54,431 nucleotides of DNA from Exilibacterium sp. (lineage in GTDB: Bacteria > Pseudomonadota > Gammaproteobacteria > Pseudomonadales > Cellvibrionaceae): contig JANQMH010000028.1 of the NCBI GenBank assembly GCA_028280195.1, positions 1 through 54,431 on the forward strand, written 5' to 3'. Of the stretch, positions 9,002-18,737 are shown piece by piece. Made by a program: the position numbers and the translations under genes. Every line of letters starts with the position of its first letter. Position 1 is the stretch's first letter. Below the pieces are notes generated by a model. It was not told where the DNA came from, made no database searches, and worked only from the letters and a program-made list of their open reading frames with translations.

Positions 9002-10102
9002 TCAGGGCGCCGCCGGCGGTATCAGCGGCACTCCCGATTGCACCCCGGCGTTTTGTCCGCGGTGACGCAATAGGTGGTCCATCAGCACCAGCGCCAGCAT
9101 GGCCTCGGCGATGGGCGTGGCGCGGATGCCGACACAGGGGTCGTGGCGGCCGGTGGTGACGACCTCCACCGGCTCGCCGTTGATGTCCACACCGCGACCG
9201 GGAATGCGCAGGCTCGATGTGGGCTTGAGCGCAATATGGGCGACGATGTCCTGGCCGGTGGAAATACCACCCAGTACACCGCCGGCATTGTTGGAGAGAA
9301 AGCCCTGCGGCGACATCTCGTCGCGGTGCTCCGTGCCCAGTTGTGTAACACAGTCAAAACCGGCGCCTATCTCCACACCTTTGACGGCGTTAATGCTCAT
9401 CAGCGCATGGGCGATATCGGCATCCAGGCGGTCGAATACCGGTTCACCCAGGCCGGGCAGCATGCCACTGGCGGTGACGGTGATTTTCGCCCCCACGGAA
9501 TTTCCCTGCTTGTTCAGGTCCTTCATATAGTCTTCCAGCGCCACAACTTTATCGGCATCGGGACAAAAGAACGGATTGTTGTCGACCTCGGCCCAGTCGA
9601 CCTTGTCAATGGCAATGGGCCCCAGCTGCGACAGGTAACCGCGCACCACGATACCCAAGTGCCGCTGCAGATAGCGTTTGGCAATGGCGCCGGCGGCCAC
9701 CCGCATGGCGGTTTCGCGGGCGGAGGACCTGCCGCCGCCGCGATAATCGCGCACGCCATACTTCTGCATATAGGTGTAGTCGGCATGGGCGGGCCGAAAC
9801 CGGTCTTTGATTTTGCTGTAGTCCTTGGAGCGCTGGTCGGTGTTTTCGATCAGCAGGCCGATGGGTGTACCGGTGGTTTTGCCCTCGAATACCCCGGAGA
9901 GGATTCTCACCTGGTCGGCTTCGCGACGCTGCGTGGTAAAGCGCGACTGGCCGGGCTTGCGCCGATCCAGGTCGCGCTGCAGGTCGGCCTCGCTCAGCGC
10001 CAGCCCCGGGGGACAGCCGTCCACGATACAGCCCAGTGCCATACCATGACTCTCGCCAAAGGTGGTAACGCTAAATAACTTGCCAAAGGTATTGCCCGAC
10101 AT
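9002..10102 (-). CDS. aroC: Chorismate synthase
   Basis: Last shikimate-pathway step: 5-enolpyruvylshikimate-3-phosphate to chorismate, using reduced FMN. The 366 residues match the bifunctional/bacterial AroC length. Signatures are [18 protein letters not shown] at the N-terminus, [10 protein letters not shown], the [22 protein letters not shown]-binding region and the C-terminal [17 protein letters not shown]. It starts 8 bp after the prmB stop, so prmB and aroC form an operon, a common gammaproteobacterial arrangement. Confidence 0.97.
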   Translation of the reverse strand: MSGNTFGKLFSVTTFGESHGMALGCIVDGCPPGLALSEADLQRDLDRRKPGQSRFTTQRREADQVRILSGVFEGKTTGTPIGLLIENTDQRSKDYSKIKDRFRPAHADYTYMQKYGVRDYRGGGRSSARETAMRVAAGAIAKRYLQRHLGIVVRGYLSQLGPIAIDKVDWAEVDNNPFFCPDADKVVALEDYMKDLNKQGNSVGAKITVTASGMLPGLGEPVFDRLDADIAHALMSINAVKGVEIGAGFDCVTQLGTEHRDEMSPQGFLSNNAGGVLGGISTGQDIVAHIALKPTSSLRIPGRGVDINGEPVEVVTTGRHDPCVGIRATPIAEAMLALVLMDHLLRHRGQNAGVQSGVPLIPPAAP

Positions 10103-10110
10103 CGATCTTC

Positions 10111-11070
10111 CTAACTGCCCGTATTATTATCAGCGGCGGCATTATACGCCGCCCGGGAAAAATCTGCTCTGTGTGCCTGCAATTGCGCTTCGCCAAGCAC
10201 AAATACCCCGTGGCCGCCGCGCTCGAACTCAACCCAGGTAAAGTCCACCCCGGGATAGGCCCGCTCCAGCGCCGGCCAGGTGTTGCCCACCTCCACCACC
10301 AGCAGGCCACCGGGGCTCAAGTGATCGGCAGCTTCGGCCAGCAGGCGCCGCACAAGGTCGAGCCCGTCGGCACCGGAAGCCAGTCCCAGCGCCGGCTCGG
10401 CGCGGTACTCGGCCGGCATCGCCGCCAGGTCTTCGGCATCGACATAGGGCGGATTGGCAACAATCAGCTCGTAGCGGCGCCCGCCCACAGCGGCAAACAG
10501 ATCCCCTTGCCAGCTGCTGACCCGCTGCTGCAATTGGTGCAGCTCGATATTCTGCCGCGCCACCACCAGCGCCTCGCCGCTGATATCGCTGAGTTCCACC
10601 TCGGCGCCGGGAAACGCCGCGGCGCAGGCGATGCCAATGCAGCCACTGCCGGTACACAGATCCAGAATACGCCCGGGTTCGCCCGCCAGCCAGGGCTGAA
10701 AACCCCGCTCTATCAATTCGGCCAGGGGTGAGCGCGGCACCAGTACGCGCCGGTCGATATGGAATCTGAGCCCGGCAAACCAGGCCTCACCGGTGATGTA
10801 GGCGGCGGGTATGCGCTCCCCGATACGCCTGTCGAGCACCGCCAGCACCTGGCGGCGCTCCTCCAGGGTCAGCCGCGCATCGAGGACCTGGGGGCTGCTA
10901 TCCCAGGGCAGGTGCAGGGTGTGCAGCACCAGGTACGAGGCTTCGTCCCAGGCATTGTCACTGCCGTGGCCGAAATACAGGCCGGCAGCGGCAAAACGGC
11001 TGGCGCCCCAGCGGATGCAGTCGCGTATGTTCAACAGCTGCTGTGCAGTGGATTCGCGCTTTTCGATCAC
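10111..11070 (-). CDS. prmB: Ribosomal protein L3 N5-glutamine methyltransferase
   Basis: SAM-dependent methyltransferase of 319 residues that modifies a glutamine of ribosomal protein L3. The SAM-binding motif [14 protein letters not shown] is at residues 137-150 and the glutamine-methylase signature NPPY at 206-209. The N-terminal helical domain and its immediate linkage to aroC separate it from the release-factor methylase PrmC. It diverges from folE across a 176 bp gap. Confidence 0.93.
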   Translation of the reverse strand: MIEKRESTAQQLLNIRDCIRWGASRFAAAGLYFGHGSDNAWDEASYLVLHTLHLPWDSSPQVLDARLTLEERRQVLAVLDRRIGERIPAAYITGEAWFAGLRFHIDRRVLVPRSPLAELIERGFQPWLAGEPGRILDLCTGSGCIGIACAAAFPGAEVELSDISGEALVVARQNIELHQLQQRVSSWQGDLFAAVGGRRYELIVANPPYVDAEDLAAMPAEYRAEPALGLASGADGLDLVRRLLAEAADHLSPGGLLVVEVGNTWPALERAYPGVDFTWVEFERGGHGVFVLGEAQLQAHRADFSRAAYNAAADNNTGS

Positions 11071-11168
11071 AGAGACTGGCCTCTACTCCTACTCATTCAG
11101 AATATCTGTCCACAGGCAGCAGCCGGCCGGGCCGCGGCCGATGACAACACCGGGGTTTGTGACAATTT

Positions 11169-11186
11169 GGTAAAAAAAACTTTACC
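11169..11186. promoter_or_regulatory. Small inverted repeat upstream of folE
   Basis: GGTAAA (11169-11174), a six-base A-rich centre and TTTACC (11181-11186) form a perfect dyad about 60 bp before folE, in the gap shared with prmB. It could be an operator; no regulator is recognised. Confidence 0.3.
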
Positions 11187-11246
11187 CCATGCAGGGCATC
11201 ACTTAGGGTAGCTTCCCCGCCCGCCTGGGCTGTATCGGAAGGTCGT

Positions 11247-11798
11247 ATGATGAAAGAACATTTCGAGCATATTATCAAGGCTATCGGTGAGGATCCGCAG
11301 CGGCCGGGCCTGGTGGATACACCGGAGCGCGCCGCCAAGGCATTTGAGTATCTGACCCGGGGCTACCGGCAAAATATCGACCAGGTCATCAACGGCGCCC
11401 TGTTTCCCTCCGATTCCAGTGAAATGATTCTGGTGGAAAATATCGAACTGCACTCGCTTTGCGAACACCACCTGCTGCCCTTTATCGGCAAGGCGCATGT
11501 CGCCTATATCCCCACAGGAAAAGTAGTGGGATTATCCAAAATCGCCCGCATCGTCGATATGTTTGCGCGGCGCCTGCAGATACAGGAGCAACTCACCGTG
11601 CAGATTGCCGAAACACTGCAACAGGTCACCGCAGCTGCCGGGGTAGGCGTCATCATCGAAGCCAAGCATATGTGCATGATGATGCGCGGGGTGGAAAAGC
11701 AGGAGTCGGTAATGAAAACCTCGGCCATGCTCGGCTCGTTTCGCAGCAACGCCAGCACCCGCAGCGAATTCCTGTCATTGTTGAAAAGCAGCCTATAA
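11247..11798 (+). CDS. folE: GTP cyclohydrolase I
   Basis: Converts GTP to 7,8-dihydroneopterin triphosphate, the first step of tetrahydrofolate synthesis. The 183 residues match the short bacterial FolE. The zinc ligands are C72 and H75 in [11 protein letters not shown] and C143 in [10 protein letters not shown]; substrate-binding [18 protein letters not shown] is also present. A GGAAGG ribosome-binding site precedes the ATG pair at 11247. The stop codon lies at the first base of a CTAG-type inverted repeat shared with the convergent gene. Confidence 0.97.
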   Translation: MMKEHFEHIIKAIGEDPQRPGLVDTPERAAKAFEYLTRGYRQNIDQVINGALFPSDSSEMILVENIELHSLCEHHLLPFIGKAHVAYIPTGKVVGLSKIARIVDMFARRLQIQEQLTVQIAETLQQVTAAAGVGVIIEAKHMCMMMRGVEKQESVMKTSAMLGSFRSNASTRSEFLSLLKSSL

Positions 11799-11831
11799 TC
11801 AGTAACTAGTATCTAGTGACTAGTTACTGAT
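11798..11831. repeat. CTAG heptamer inverted repeat, folE/DUF4892 convergent junction
   Basis: Perfect 13-bp arms at 11798-11810 and 11819-11831 around an 8-nt loop. The element is three CTAGNNN heptamers in a row. It overlaps both 3' ends: the folE stop ends at 11798 and the facing gene's TAG stop is read from 11820-11822. It probably works as a bidirectional terminator or transcript-end hairpin. It is related to 43276-43331 and 50864-51009. Confidence 0.85.
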
Positions 11832-12734
11832 CCTGACTATTTCCACTCTCAGGCTGCGCTCGCCGCGGCGCTCCGGCGCCAGGCCGCCGAGACCGTAGGC
11901 CTCCAGTCGCGCTGCGGGAATGCCGGCCTGGACAATTTCATTTTTGACAAACTGCGCGTACTGCAGCGAGGCCTCCTGCCGCTGGGCGTGGCCGTCGGCG
12001 CCGTAGTCGTGCCCGACCACCGCTACGCGCATAAACCGCTGCAGGCGCAGTGCCGCCACCAGGGACTGCAGGTGCTGGGGGTCCAGCCGCGGGCTGCTGG
12101 AACCGGCACTCAGACCCGGCAGCACATAGTGCCCGCGCTGCTCCAGCTGCTGGCTGATGGTCTCGGGATTGGCGGCTATTTCACCCTGGCGGCCGCCGCG
12201 GCTCTGCAGCACATCCACCTGCGCATAGACTCGCTTATTGCCGCGCCGCACGGTGTAAAGCGCAACGAAGAACAGTTGCTCCCTGGCATCGACAATCTCA
12301 AAAGCACCGTAGTGCTGGTACTGATCCAGACCAAACAGCTGCTTGATACCGAAGCGGGTATTGGCCCAACTGTTACTGGTGCCACAGCGGCGCCCCTTGC
12401 AGCTGAACAGCACGCGGGCGTTCATCCCCTGCAGCTGGTCGGCGTAAAAATCATACACCTCCTCGGCATTGAAGCCCGGCGGCGCCTCCAGGGTATCGCG
12501 GTGCAGGCGGCCGCTGACCCTCTGCTCCTGCTCCGCGCGCCAGACGTTGTTGACCTTTTTCAGGGCCCCCAGCGCCAGGCGGTAATCGTCAGTATCGCTC
12601 TCGGATTGATAGACCGCGCGCGCATTGGGGAAGGCGGCCAGAGACAATTGGGTGGCAGCCTGGATACTGCCACTGACAAGGCTGAGAAAGAGAACTGCTA
12701 GTGTTGTCTGAAAGGTATTGTTTACTGCTGCCAA
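11820..12734 (-). CDS. DUF4892-type secreted protein with OmpA-like tail
   Basis: Predicted periplasmic or envelope protein of about 304 residues. I chose a TTG start at 12732-12734 because AGGGA lies six bases upstream and the protein then opens directly into a signal peptide ending VSGSIQAAT; the frame is open further upstream but only from another TTG. The centre (FNAEEVYDFYADQLQGM..FSCKGRRCGTSNSWANT) matches my recollection of the DUF4892 family. The C-terminal third (MRVAVVGHDYGADGHAQRQEASLQYAQFV..LEAYGLGGLAPE) resembles the OmpA peptidoglycan-binding fold. It follows an alpha/beta hydrolase gene, with its start inside or just after that gene's end. Confidence 0.7.
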   Translation of the reverse strand: MAAVNNTFQTTLAVLFLSLVSGSIQAATQLSLAAFPNARAVYQSESDTDDYRLALGALKKVNNVWRAEQEQRVSGRLHRDTLEAPPGFNAEEVYDFYADQLQGMNARVLFSCKGRRCGTSNSWANTRFGIKQLFGLDQYQHYGAFEIVDAREQLFFVALYTVRRGNKRVYAQVDVLQSRGGRQGEIAANPETISQQLEQRGHYVLPGLSAGSSSPRLDPQHLQSLVAALRLQRFMRVAVVGHDYGADGHAQRQEASLQYAQFVKNEIVQAGIPAARLEAYGLGGLAPERRGERSLRVEIVRISN

Positions 12735-12768
12735 GTTGATTCCCTGGGCCCGCTGGCCGTTAGCTCTG

Positions 12769-13617
12769 TCAACGTGAGAAGAGGTCGTTGAACACTGCCG
12801 CAATTTTTAACGATTCGGCTTCCATATGCAAATGGTGTCCGCCGGCAATGGCCTCTACCTCGATATGGGGGAAGGCGGCCAGGTTCTCCTGATACTGCTC
12901 AAACATTTTCGACAGCCCCTCCCGCGCCAGCACCAGTTTCACCGGCGCGGTGATGCGCTGCACGAATGCCTCGACCTGCTCCTGTGTCAGCTTTACCGCA
13001 GAGGCTGCGAGCAGCTGCGGGTCGGTACTCCAGGTAAGGCCGCCGCCCGCAGGCCGCAGGCCGCGCTCGGTCAGCAGCACCGCAGCCCGGCGGCTGAGTG
13101 CAAAGCGGCCGTTGATGCGCGCCTGCACCGCCGCCTCCCTGTCGCTGTATACCGGCGGCTGCTTTTCCTGCTGTACCTGCAGCTGCAAAATGGAGCTGGC
13201 CAGTTGGGCCGGCGCATCCTCGGCCCGCACCGGCTGCGGCCAGAGGCCGTCGATCAGGCCCAGGTGGCTGATGCGCTCCGGAAACGTACCGGCACATAAC
13301 ATTGTGACAATGGCGCCGCGGGAATGTCCCAGCAAACCGAATTTCTGCCAGCCCATCTGCTCGGCAATGGCGAATACCTCGCCCACATCCTGCCAGATAT
13401 TATAGGGGTTAAAACGCCCGCGGTGGCCGCTCTGGCCGTGGCCGGCCATGTCCAGGGCCAGCAGCTGCACACCCTCGAGCTGGGGGGCCAGCACCGCAAA
13501 GCTGGCGCTGTTGTCGAGCCAGCCGTGCAGCGCAATGACGGGGGTGCCGGCACTGCCCCACTGCTGCGCGGCAAAGCGCACGTCTCCCACCTCGAACTGC
13601 AGCTCTCGCGGCATCAT
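12769..13617 (-). CDS. Alpha/beta hydrolase
   Basis: Cytoplasmic hydrolase of 282 residues with no signal peptide. The oxyanion motif HGWLDNSASF is near residue 30, the nucleophile elbow GHSRGA near residue 97, and a C-terminal GGHHLHME supplies the catalytic histidine. This is the general esterase/lipase group and the substrate cannot be named. It starts three bases after the sixA stop and appears to be in one operon with sixA and the DUF4892 gene. Confidence 0.88.
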   Translation of the reverse strand: MMPRELQFEVGDVRFAAQQWGSAGTPVIALHGWLDNSASFAVLAPQLEGVQLLALDMAGHGQSGHRGRFNPYNIWQDVGEVFAIAEQMGWQKFGLLGHSRGAIVTMLCAGTFPERISHLGLIDGLWPQPVRAEDAPAQLASSILQLQVQQEKQPPVYSDREAAVQARINGRFALSRRAAVLLTERGLRPAGGGLTWSTDPQLLAASAVKLTQEQVEAFVQRITAPVKLVLAREGLSKMFEQYQENLAAFPHIEVEAIAGGHHLHMEAESLKIAAVFNDLFSR

Positions 13618-13620
13618 CGG

Positions 13621-14082
13621 CTACACTCCCGGCTGCTTGAGCCAGCGCAGGCTACCGGAGCCGGCCGCCAGCCACCGGGTTTCGATATTGGCCAGCGCGC
13701 TGGTGCCCATGCGATAGCGACCGGGTTCGAGATCGCAGAGCCAGTCGACAAAAGTGCCGACCAGGGGCTGGTGGCTCACCAGCAGCACCCGCTCCAGCTC
13801 CAGCTGCTCGATCAGCGCGGCGACCTTGGCCGGGTCGCCGCCCGGCAGCAGTTCGTCGGTGGTCATCAACATAATGCCGGGCAGCAGATCGGCGGCAATA
13901 TCGGCAGTCTGCTGGGCGCGCGTATATGGGCTGACGAGAATTTTCTGCACCCCCTGCAGCTCACCGAGACCGCGTTTCAGTGTGGTCAGCACCTCGGACT
14001 GGCCGCGCTCGGTCAGGCAGCGCTGGTGGTCACGTTTGGCGCGGGGCTCCGCTTCACCGTGCCTGAGAACAAAGATCTCCAT
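13621..14082 (-). CDS. sixA: Phosphohistidine phosphatase SixA
   Basis: Small histidine phosphatase (153 residues) that dephosphorylates phosphohistidine on signalling proteins such as HPt domains. The N-terminus MEIFVLRHGEAEP holds the RHG catalytic motif (residues 7-9). SPYTRAQQTA and the second histidine in VSHQPLVG complete the branch-1 phosphatase set. Placement close to gpsA and a DUF4389 gene is similar to Pseudomonas. Confidence 0.93.
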   Translation of the reverse strand: MEIFVLRHGEAEPRAKRDHQRCLTERGQSEVLTTLKRGLGELQGVQKILVSPYTRAQQTADIAADLLPGIMLMTTDELLPGGDPAKVAALIEQLELERVLLVSHQPLVGTFVDWLCDLEPGRYRMGTSALANIETRWLAAGSGSLRWLKQPGV

Positions 14083-14165
14083 AGAGGCCCCTTATTACAA
14101 TCTACTTAACTTCAACTGCAGATCAACACTGTCACAGTTGCTCGGGGTGTGCTGCGGCAGCGGCA

Positions 14166-14495
14166 TCAGGCGCCGGACGACGGCGGCTCCTGCACCGGCA
14201 TTTTCGCTCCTTCCGGCGCCTCGGCCGACGGCCAGTCGGAAAAGGGGAAGGGTTTTTCCTCGCTGTTATAGGTGAGGAAGCGCAGCGAGTCGTGGATATA
14301 ACTGGACAGAGAGCTGCCGAAAGCGCGCAGCTTGTCATTATCCCTGCCGGTAACCAGTGAAAACAGAAACTGCAGTATGACCAATACCCACATAATCGCG
14401 GTCGCCACCTGTAACAACAGGGCAAACAGCAGCATAAATACCAAGCGCAACCAGTTCCTGCCAGAGGTCAGATTGGATTTCAGGTTATCGTCCAT
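14166..14495 (-). CDS. DUF4389 membrane protein
   Basis: Small inner-membrane protein of 109 residues with two hydrophobic stretches between residues 14 and 50 (WLRLVFMLLFALLLQVATAI and MWVLVILQFLFSLVTG), then a soluble helical part and a proline-rich tail. The order of WVLVILQFLFSLVTGRDNDKL and SSYIHDSLRFLTYNSEEKPFPF matches DUF4389 proteins. Function is unknown. It lies 21 bp downstream of gpsA, as in related genomes. Confidence 0.85.
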   Translation of the reverse strand: MDDNLKSNLTSGRNWLRLVFMLLFALLLQVATAIMWVLVILQFLFSLVTGRDNDKLRAFGSSLSSYIHDSLRFLTYNSEEKPFPFSDWPSAEAPEGAKMPVQEPPSSGA

Positions 14496-14516
14496 CGCCT
14501 TATTCCCCTCAATGGA

Positions 14517-15533
14517 TCATTGACTCATATACTCAACATCGGTGTTTTGTTCGCCGACCATCAGGCTGTGCGCCACGTCGGCGATGGCCCGCTGCTCGAA
14601 CAATATCTTGTACAGGCCCGATACCAGCGGCATATACACCTGCAGCTGCTCGGCCTTGTGCTTTACCAGCCGCAGCGTGTTGACGCCCTCGGCCACCTGC
14701 CCCACCTCGGCCACCGCCTGCTCCAGGGTTTTGCCGCTGCCGATGGCGAAGCCGACCCGGTAGTTGCGGCTCAGGTCCGAGGTACAGGTGAGCACCAGAT
14801 CACCGACACCCGCCAGGCCCAGAAAAGTCATCGGGTCGGCGCCGAGGCGGGCGGCAAAGCGGCCCATCTCTGCCAGACTGCGGGTAATCAGCATGGCCTG
14901 GGTATTGTGCCCCGAGCCGAGCGCTGCGGCCATGCCCGCTACAATAGCATAAATATTTTTCAACGCCCCGGCGAGTTCGACGCCGTAGCTGTCGCGATTG
15001 CCGTACACGCGAAAGGTGCTGGAACTGAGTATGCTCTGCACACAGTCGATTACTTCCCGGTCGGCGCTGGCAATCACCGTGCCGGTCTGCTGCTGGCGGA
15101 CAATTTCCCTGGCGAAGTTGGGGCCGCTCAAGACCCCGATGCGCCGCTGTCCCAGTTCCTGCTGCAGGATTTCGCTCATCAGGGTAAAGGATTGAGGCTC
15201 AATGCCCTTGGTGGTACTCACCACCAGCGCATCGGCCTTCAGCAGTGGGGCCACCTGCCTGGTGACCTCGCGAAAAGACTTGCTGGGCACCGATATGAAC
15301 ACCACATCGGTGTGCTGCAGGGCCTCGCCCAGGCCTGCGGTAACCTGCAGCCCGGCGTGCAGGCGATAGCCGGGCAGATATTCCGGATTTTCACGCTGCC
15401 GCTGGCAGGCGGCGGCGCGGGCCGCGTGCCGCATCCACAAGAAAGTGCGGTGGCCATTGCCGGCGATAATATTGGCAATGGCGGTACCGAAGCTGCCGCC
15501 GCCGAGCACGGCAATAGTCAGATCGCGGGTCAT
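14517..15533 (-). CDS. gpsA: Glycerol-3-phosphate dehydrogenase [NAD(P)+]
   Basis: Cytoplasmic enzyme that makes sn-glycerol-3-phosphate from dihydroxyacetone phosphate for phospholipid synthesis. It has 338 residues. The N-terminal dinucleotide-binding motif [32 protein letters not shown] and the catalytic-lysine region [18 protein letters not shown] are diagnostic. It lies between htpG and the DUF4389 gene on the same strand. Confidence 0.97.
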   Translation of the reverse strand: MTRDLTIAVLGGGSFGTAIANIIAGNGHRTFLWMRHAARAAACQRQRENPEYLPGYRLHAGLQVTAGLGEALQHTDVVFISVPSKSFREVTRQVAPLLKADALVVSTTKGIEPQSFTLMSEILQQELGQRRIGVLSGPNFAREIVRQQQTGTVIASADREVIDCVQSILSSSTFRVYGNRDSYGVELAGALKNIYAIVAGMAAALGSGHNTQAMLITRSLAEMGRFAARLGADPMTFLGLAGVGDLVLTCTSDLSRNYRVGFAIGSGKTLEQAVAEVGQVAEGVNTLRLVKHKAEQLQVYMPLVSGLYKILFEQRAIADVAHSLMVGEQNTDVEYMSQ

Positions 15534-15569
15534 GCATGCCCCAGAGGCCGAGCCCGGCTCGGCCTGTTT

Positions 15570-17537
15570 TTAATGGCTCAGCTCAAGCAGCAGTTTGTTC
15601 AAGCGCTGCACATAGGCACCCGGGTCCTCCAGTTGCCCGCCCTCGGCCAGATTGGCCTGATCAAACAAGATCGTGGTGACATCGGCAAAGCGGTCCTCGT
15701 CCGGCTCCTGGTCGAGCTGTTTCACCAGCGGGTGCTCCGGATTGAGTTCCAGCGTCGGCTTGCTGTTGGGCACCGACTGGCCGGCGGACTCGAGAATGCG
15801 CCGCATCTGTGCACCCATGTCGCCGGCACCCACCACCAGACAGGCGGGCGAGTCGGTCAGGCGCGTAGTGACCCGCACGTCCTCGACCTTTTCCTCCAGC
15901 ACTTTTTTAACCCGTGCCACCAGGTCTTCATTCTCTTTGGCGACTTCCTCCTGGGCTTTTTTCTCTTCCTCGGTATCCAGCTCACCCAGATCGAGCGCGC
16001 CTTTGCCGACATCCTGGAAAGACTTGCCGTCAAATTCATTGAGATGGCCAACCAGCCAGTCGTCGACCCGATCGCTCAGCAGCAATACCTCAATGCCTTT
16101 CTTGCGGAACACTTCCAGGTGCGGGCTGTTTTTGGCGGTATTGAAATTTTCCGCCACCACATAGTAAATTTTATCCTGCCCTTCCTGCATGCGCTCCACA
16201 TAATCGCTCAGCGGCTGATCCTGATCGGGTTTGTCGGTGTGGGTGGAGGAAAAGCGCAGCAGCCCGGCGATTTTCTCGCGGTTGGAAAAGTCCTCGGCCG
16301 GCCCCTCTTTCAGCACCTGACCAAACTCCTGCCACAGCGTGGCATATTCCTCGGGCTTGTTCTTGGCCATTTTTTCCAGCATGTCCAGCACCCGCTTGGT
16401 CAGCGCCGAGCGCATGGAGTCGATATTGGGGTCTTTTTGCAGGATTTCCCGCGACACGTTCAGCGACAGGTCATTGGAGTCGACCACACCTTTGACAAAG
16501 CGCAGGTACAGCGGCAAAAACTGCTCGGCATCGTCCATGATGAACGTGCGCTGTACATATAGCTTGAGACCGCGCGAGGCATCGCGGTTATAGAGGTCAA
16601 ACGGCGCCTTGGCGGGAATGTACAGCAGGCTGGTGTAGTCCAGCTTGCCCTCCACGCGATTGTGACTCCAGGTCATCGGATCGCTGAAATCGTGGGAGAC
16701 ATGCTTGTAAAATTCTTTGTACTCGTCGTCCTTTATCTCGCTGCGGGGCCGCGTCCACAGCGCGGTGGCATTATTGACGGTTTCCTCTTCCGGCTGCTTG
16801 GCTTTGGCCTCGCTCTCGCCTTCGGCACCCTGCTGGTCCTGGTCGTCCTCTTTGCCGTCCTCTTTGTCGTCATCGGCGACGGCAAAACTTTCTTTTTTCA
16901 TTACCACCGGCAACGAAATATGATCGGAGTATTTTTTGACGATGGAACGCAGGCGGTAGTTGTCGGCAAACTCCGTCTCATCGCTTTTCAAATGCAGAAC
17001 CACGGTGGTGCCGCGATCGGCTTTTTCCACCGTCTCCACACTGAATTCCGCCTCACCGCTGCAATCCCAGTGCACTCCCTCCTCCTTGGCGGCGCCGGCG
17101 CGGCGGGTAAACACCTCGACCCGGTCGGCGACGATGAAGGCGGAGTAAAAACCGACACCGAACTGACCGATCAGGCTGGAGTCCTTCTTCTGGTCACCGC
17201 TGAGCCCCTGCAGAAACTGGGCGGTGCCGGACTTGGCAATAGTGCCCAAATGCTCGACGACTTCGTCGCGGGACATGCCGATGCCGTTGTCGCTGACGGT
17301 AACGGTCTTGGCATCCTTGTCAAAATCGATACGAATGCGCAGCTCCGGATCGTTCTCGAACAACTCGGCATTGGACAGCGCCTCGAAGCGCAGTTTGTCG
17401 GCCGCGTCGGAGGCGTTGGATATCAGCTCGCGCAGGAAGATTTCCTTGTTCGAATACAGCGAGTGGGTCATTAAATGAAGCAGCTGTTTGGCTTCAGTCT
17501 GAAAACCCCGGGTTTCTTTATGCGCTTCTACGGTCAT
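15570..17537 (-). CDS. htpG: Molecular chaperone HtpG (Hsp90)
   Basis: ATP-dependent cytosolic chaperone, 655 residues. The N-terminal GHKL ATPase domain contains [19 protein letters not shown]-like sequence, [20 protein letters not shown] and [10 protein letters not shown] charged segment near residue 220 ([15 protein letters not shown]) is longer and more acidic than in E. coli. The middle domain ([10 protein letters not shown]) and the C-terminal dimerisation part follow. A 135 bp gap separates it from the thioesterase gene upstream. Confidence 0.97.
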   Translation of the reverse strand: MTVEAHKETRGFQTEAKQLLHLMTHSLYSNKEIFLRELISNASDAADKLRFEALSNAELFENDPELRIRIDFDKDAKTVTVSDNGIGMSRDEVVEHLGTIAKSGTAQFLQGLSGDQKKDSSLIGQFGVGFYSAFIVADRVEVFTRRAGAAKEEGVHWDCSGEAEFSVETVEKADRGTTVVLHLKSDETEFADNYRLRSIVKKYSDHISLPVVMKKESFAVADDDKEDGKEDDQDQQGAEGESEAKAKQPEEETVNNATALWTRPRSEIKDDEYKEFYKHVSHDFSDPMTWSHNRVEGKLDYTSLLYIPAKAPFDLYNRDASRGLKLYVQRTFIMDDAEQFLPLYLRFVKGVVDSNDLSLNVSREILQKDPNIDSMRSALTKRVLDMLEKMAKNKPEEYATLWQEFGQVLKEGPAEDFSNREKIAGLLRFSSTHTDKPDQDQPLSDYVERMQEGQDKIYYVVAENFNTAKNSPHLEVFRKKGIEVLLLSDRVDDWLVGHLNEFDGKSFQDVGKGALDLGELDTEEEKKAQEEVAKENEDLVARVKKVLEEKVEDVRVTTRLTDSPACLVVGAGDMGAQMRRILESAGQSVPNSKPTLELNPEHPLVKQLDQEPDEDRFADVTTILFDQANLAEGGQLEDPGAYVQRLNKLLLELSH

Positions 17538-17672
17538 CGAGTCTATCTCCTACAATCTTTCCCCATTTTTGAACGAACTGGCAGCAATCGGCCGGCTGCT
17601 GCAATACATGGGGGCGGGCCGCGGGATTTCAACTATATAGGATCGACCGCTGACCGCAGCGTCAGCCCCCGC

Positions 17673-18104
17673 CTACTCCAGCAGGAAGTGGGCGCGGGCG
17701 GTGGCAATCGGCTCCTCGCGACTGTCCTGCCAGGCCTGAATGGCGACATTGACCAGCTTGCGCCCCTGCCGCACCACATGACAGGCGGCGTGGGTGTCCT
17801 GCAGCCTGCCGGCGCGCACATAGTCGATGGAGAAATCCACCACTTTGGGAATCCTCAGCACATCCATGGTCATTACCAGGTGCAGCGCGCCGGACAGCTC
17901 CAGAAAGCCGCCGATGGCGCCGCCGTGCAGGGCCGGCAGGGTCGGATTGCCCACATTGCCCGGTTTTGGCGGCAGGTGAAACAGCAGCTCGCCCCGATGA
18001 GAGGCGCGGATGCCCAGCAGCCTGGCGTAGGGGATGGCCTCAATCACCGGGCTGAGGTCGGCGTCGGCGCGGGCGCGGTGGGCGGCTTCGGCCATTGCGC
18101 TCAT
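17673..18104 (-). CDS. PaaI-family hotdog thioesterase (second of a pair)
   Basis: Hotdog-fold acyl-CoA thioesterase-like protein of 143 residues from the ATG at 18102-18104, which overlaps the stop of the preceding gene in an ATGA arrangement. The HGGAIGGFLELSGAL stretch is the active-site helix region of the 4HBT/PaaI group, followed by VDFSIDYVRAGRLQDTHA. The overlap implies translational coupling with the paralogue upstream; the two may form a heteromer. The substrate is unknown. Confidence 0.85.
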   Translation of the reverse strand: MSAMAEAAHRARADADLSPVIEAIPYARLLGIRASHRGELLFHLPPKPGNVGNPTLPALHGGAIGGFLELSGALHLVMTMDVLRIPKVVDFSIDYVRAGRLQDTHAACHVVRQGRKLVNVAIQAWQDSREEPIATARAHFLLE

Positions 18105-18601
18105 CCGGCGTCCTCCATACTGTCGAGCACCGCGACGATCTGGGCATCGAGGTTTTTCACCACCTCCGGGTCCAACTGCGCAAAGTTGGCCACGCAGTAG
18201 GCCAGCGGTTTCTGCGGGTCGTCCTGGTAGGCCTTGCCGCGGCAAAAGATCACGTGCCTGGTACTGCGGTATACCCGGGCTTCGGCGTAGATAGTCCGGC
18301 CGGGAACCGCCATTCCCATATAGTCGATGCGCAGATCCAGAGTCGGGCAGAAGCACAGGTGATCGAGACAGGAAATTGCGGCAAAACCGCAACAGGAGTC
18401 CAGCAGCGCCGTTATCACGCCGCCGTGCACCACCCCGGTCTCCGGGTTGCCGACAATGGCGTCGCTGTAGGGCAGCTGCATCTTCGCCCCGCCCTCCTCT
18501 ACGGCGGTAAAGCGCATGCCCAGGGCGTGAAAATGATCACCCGGGTTGGCTTTGACCATCAGTTCGGAAAGCTTGCGCAGTTTCGTTAGCTGTTCTGACA
18601 T
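18101..18601 (-). CDS. PaaI-family hotdog thioesterase (first of a pair)
   Basis: Hotdog-fold thioesterase of 166 residues, starting MSEQLTKLRKLSEL. The motif VVHGGVITALLDSCCGFAA carries the HGG and acidic residue typical of PaaI/YdiI-like acyl-CoA thioesterases, followed by LDLRIDYMGMAVPGRTIYA. An open extension upstream of this ATG runs through a 21-bp tandem repeat and is not credible protein. The stop overlaps the start of the next thioesterase by four bases. Confidence 0.87.
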   Translation of the reverse strand: MSEQLTKLRKLSELMVKANPGDHFHALGMRFTAVEEGGAKMQLPYSDAIVGNPETGVVHGGVITALLDSCCGFAAISCLDHLCFCPTLDLRIDYMGMAVPGRTIYAEARVYRSTRHVIFCRGKAYQDDPQKPLAYCVANFAQLDPEVVKNLDAQIVAVLDSMEDAG

Positions 18602-18658
18602 ATATCTGTAGGAAACGGTTAGCCGGCATGCATGGGATCCGGTCTGTGGGGGCAGCCC

Positions 18659-18700
18659 ACAGCCCTGAAGCGCGCCATTACAGCCCTGAAGCGCGCCATT
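18659..18700. repeat. 21-bp direct tandem duplication
   Basis: A 21-bp unit beginning ACAGCCCTGAAG occurs at 18659-18679 and again at 18680-18700, followed by a third partial start. It sits between the LytTR gene and the first thioesterase gene, in a 136 bp non-coding gap. Confidence 0.9.
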
Positions 18701-18737
18701 ATAGCCCCGCCGCCGGCGCCGGCCAATCCCGGCGCCA

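Noticed and set aside
14520-16562. Very long plus-strand open frame (680 codons) opposite gpsA and htpG
   Set aside because: It is the antisense of two clearly recognised genes; its product is low-complexity and histidine/glutamine-rich with no family resemblance, a common result of high GC codon use.
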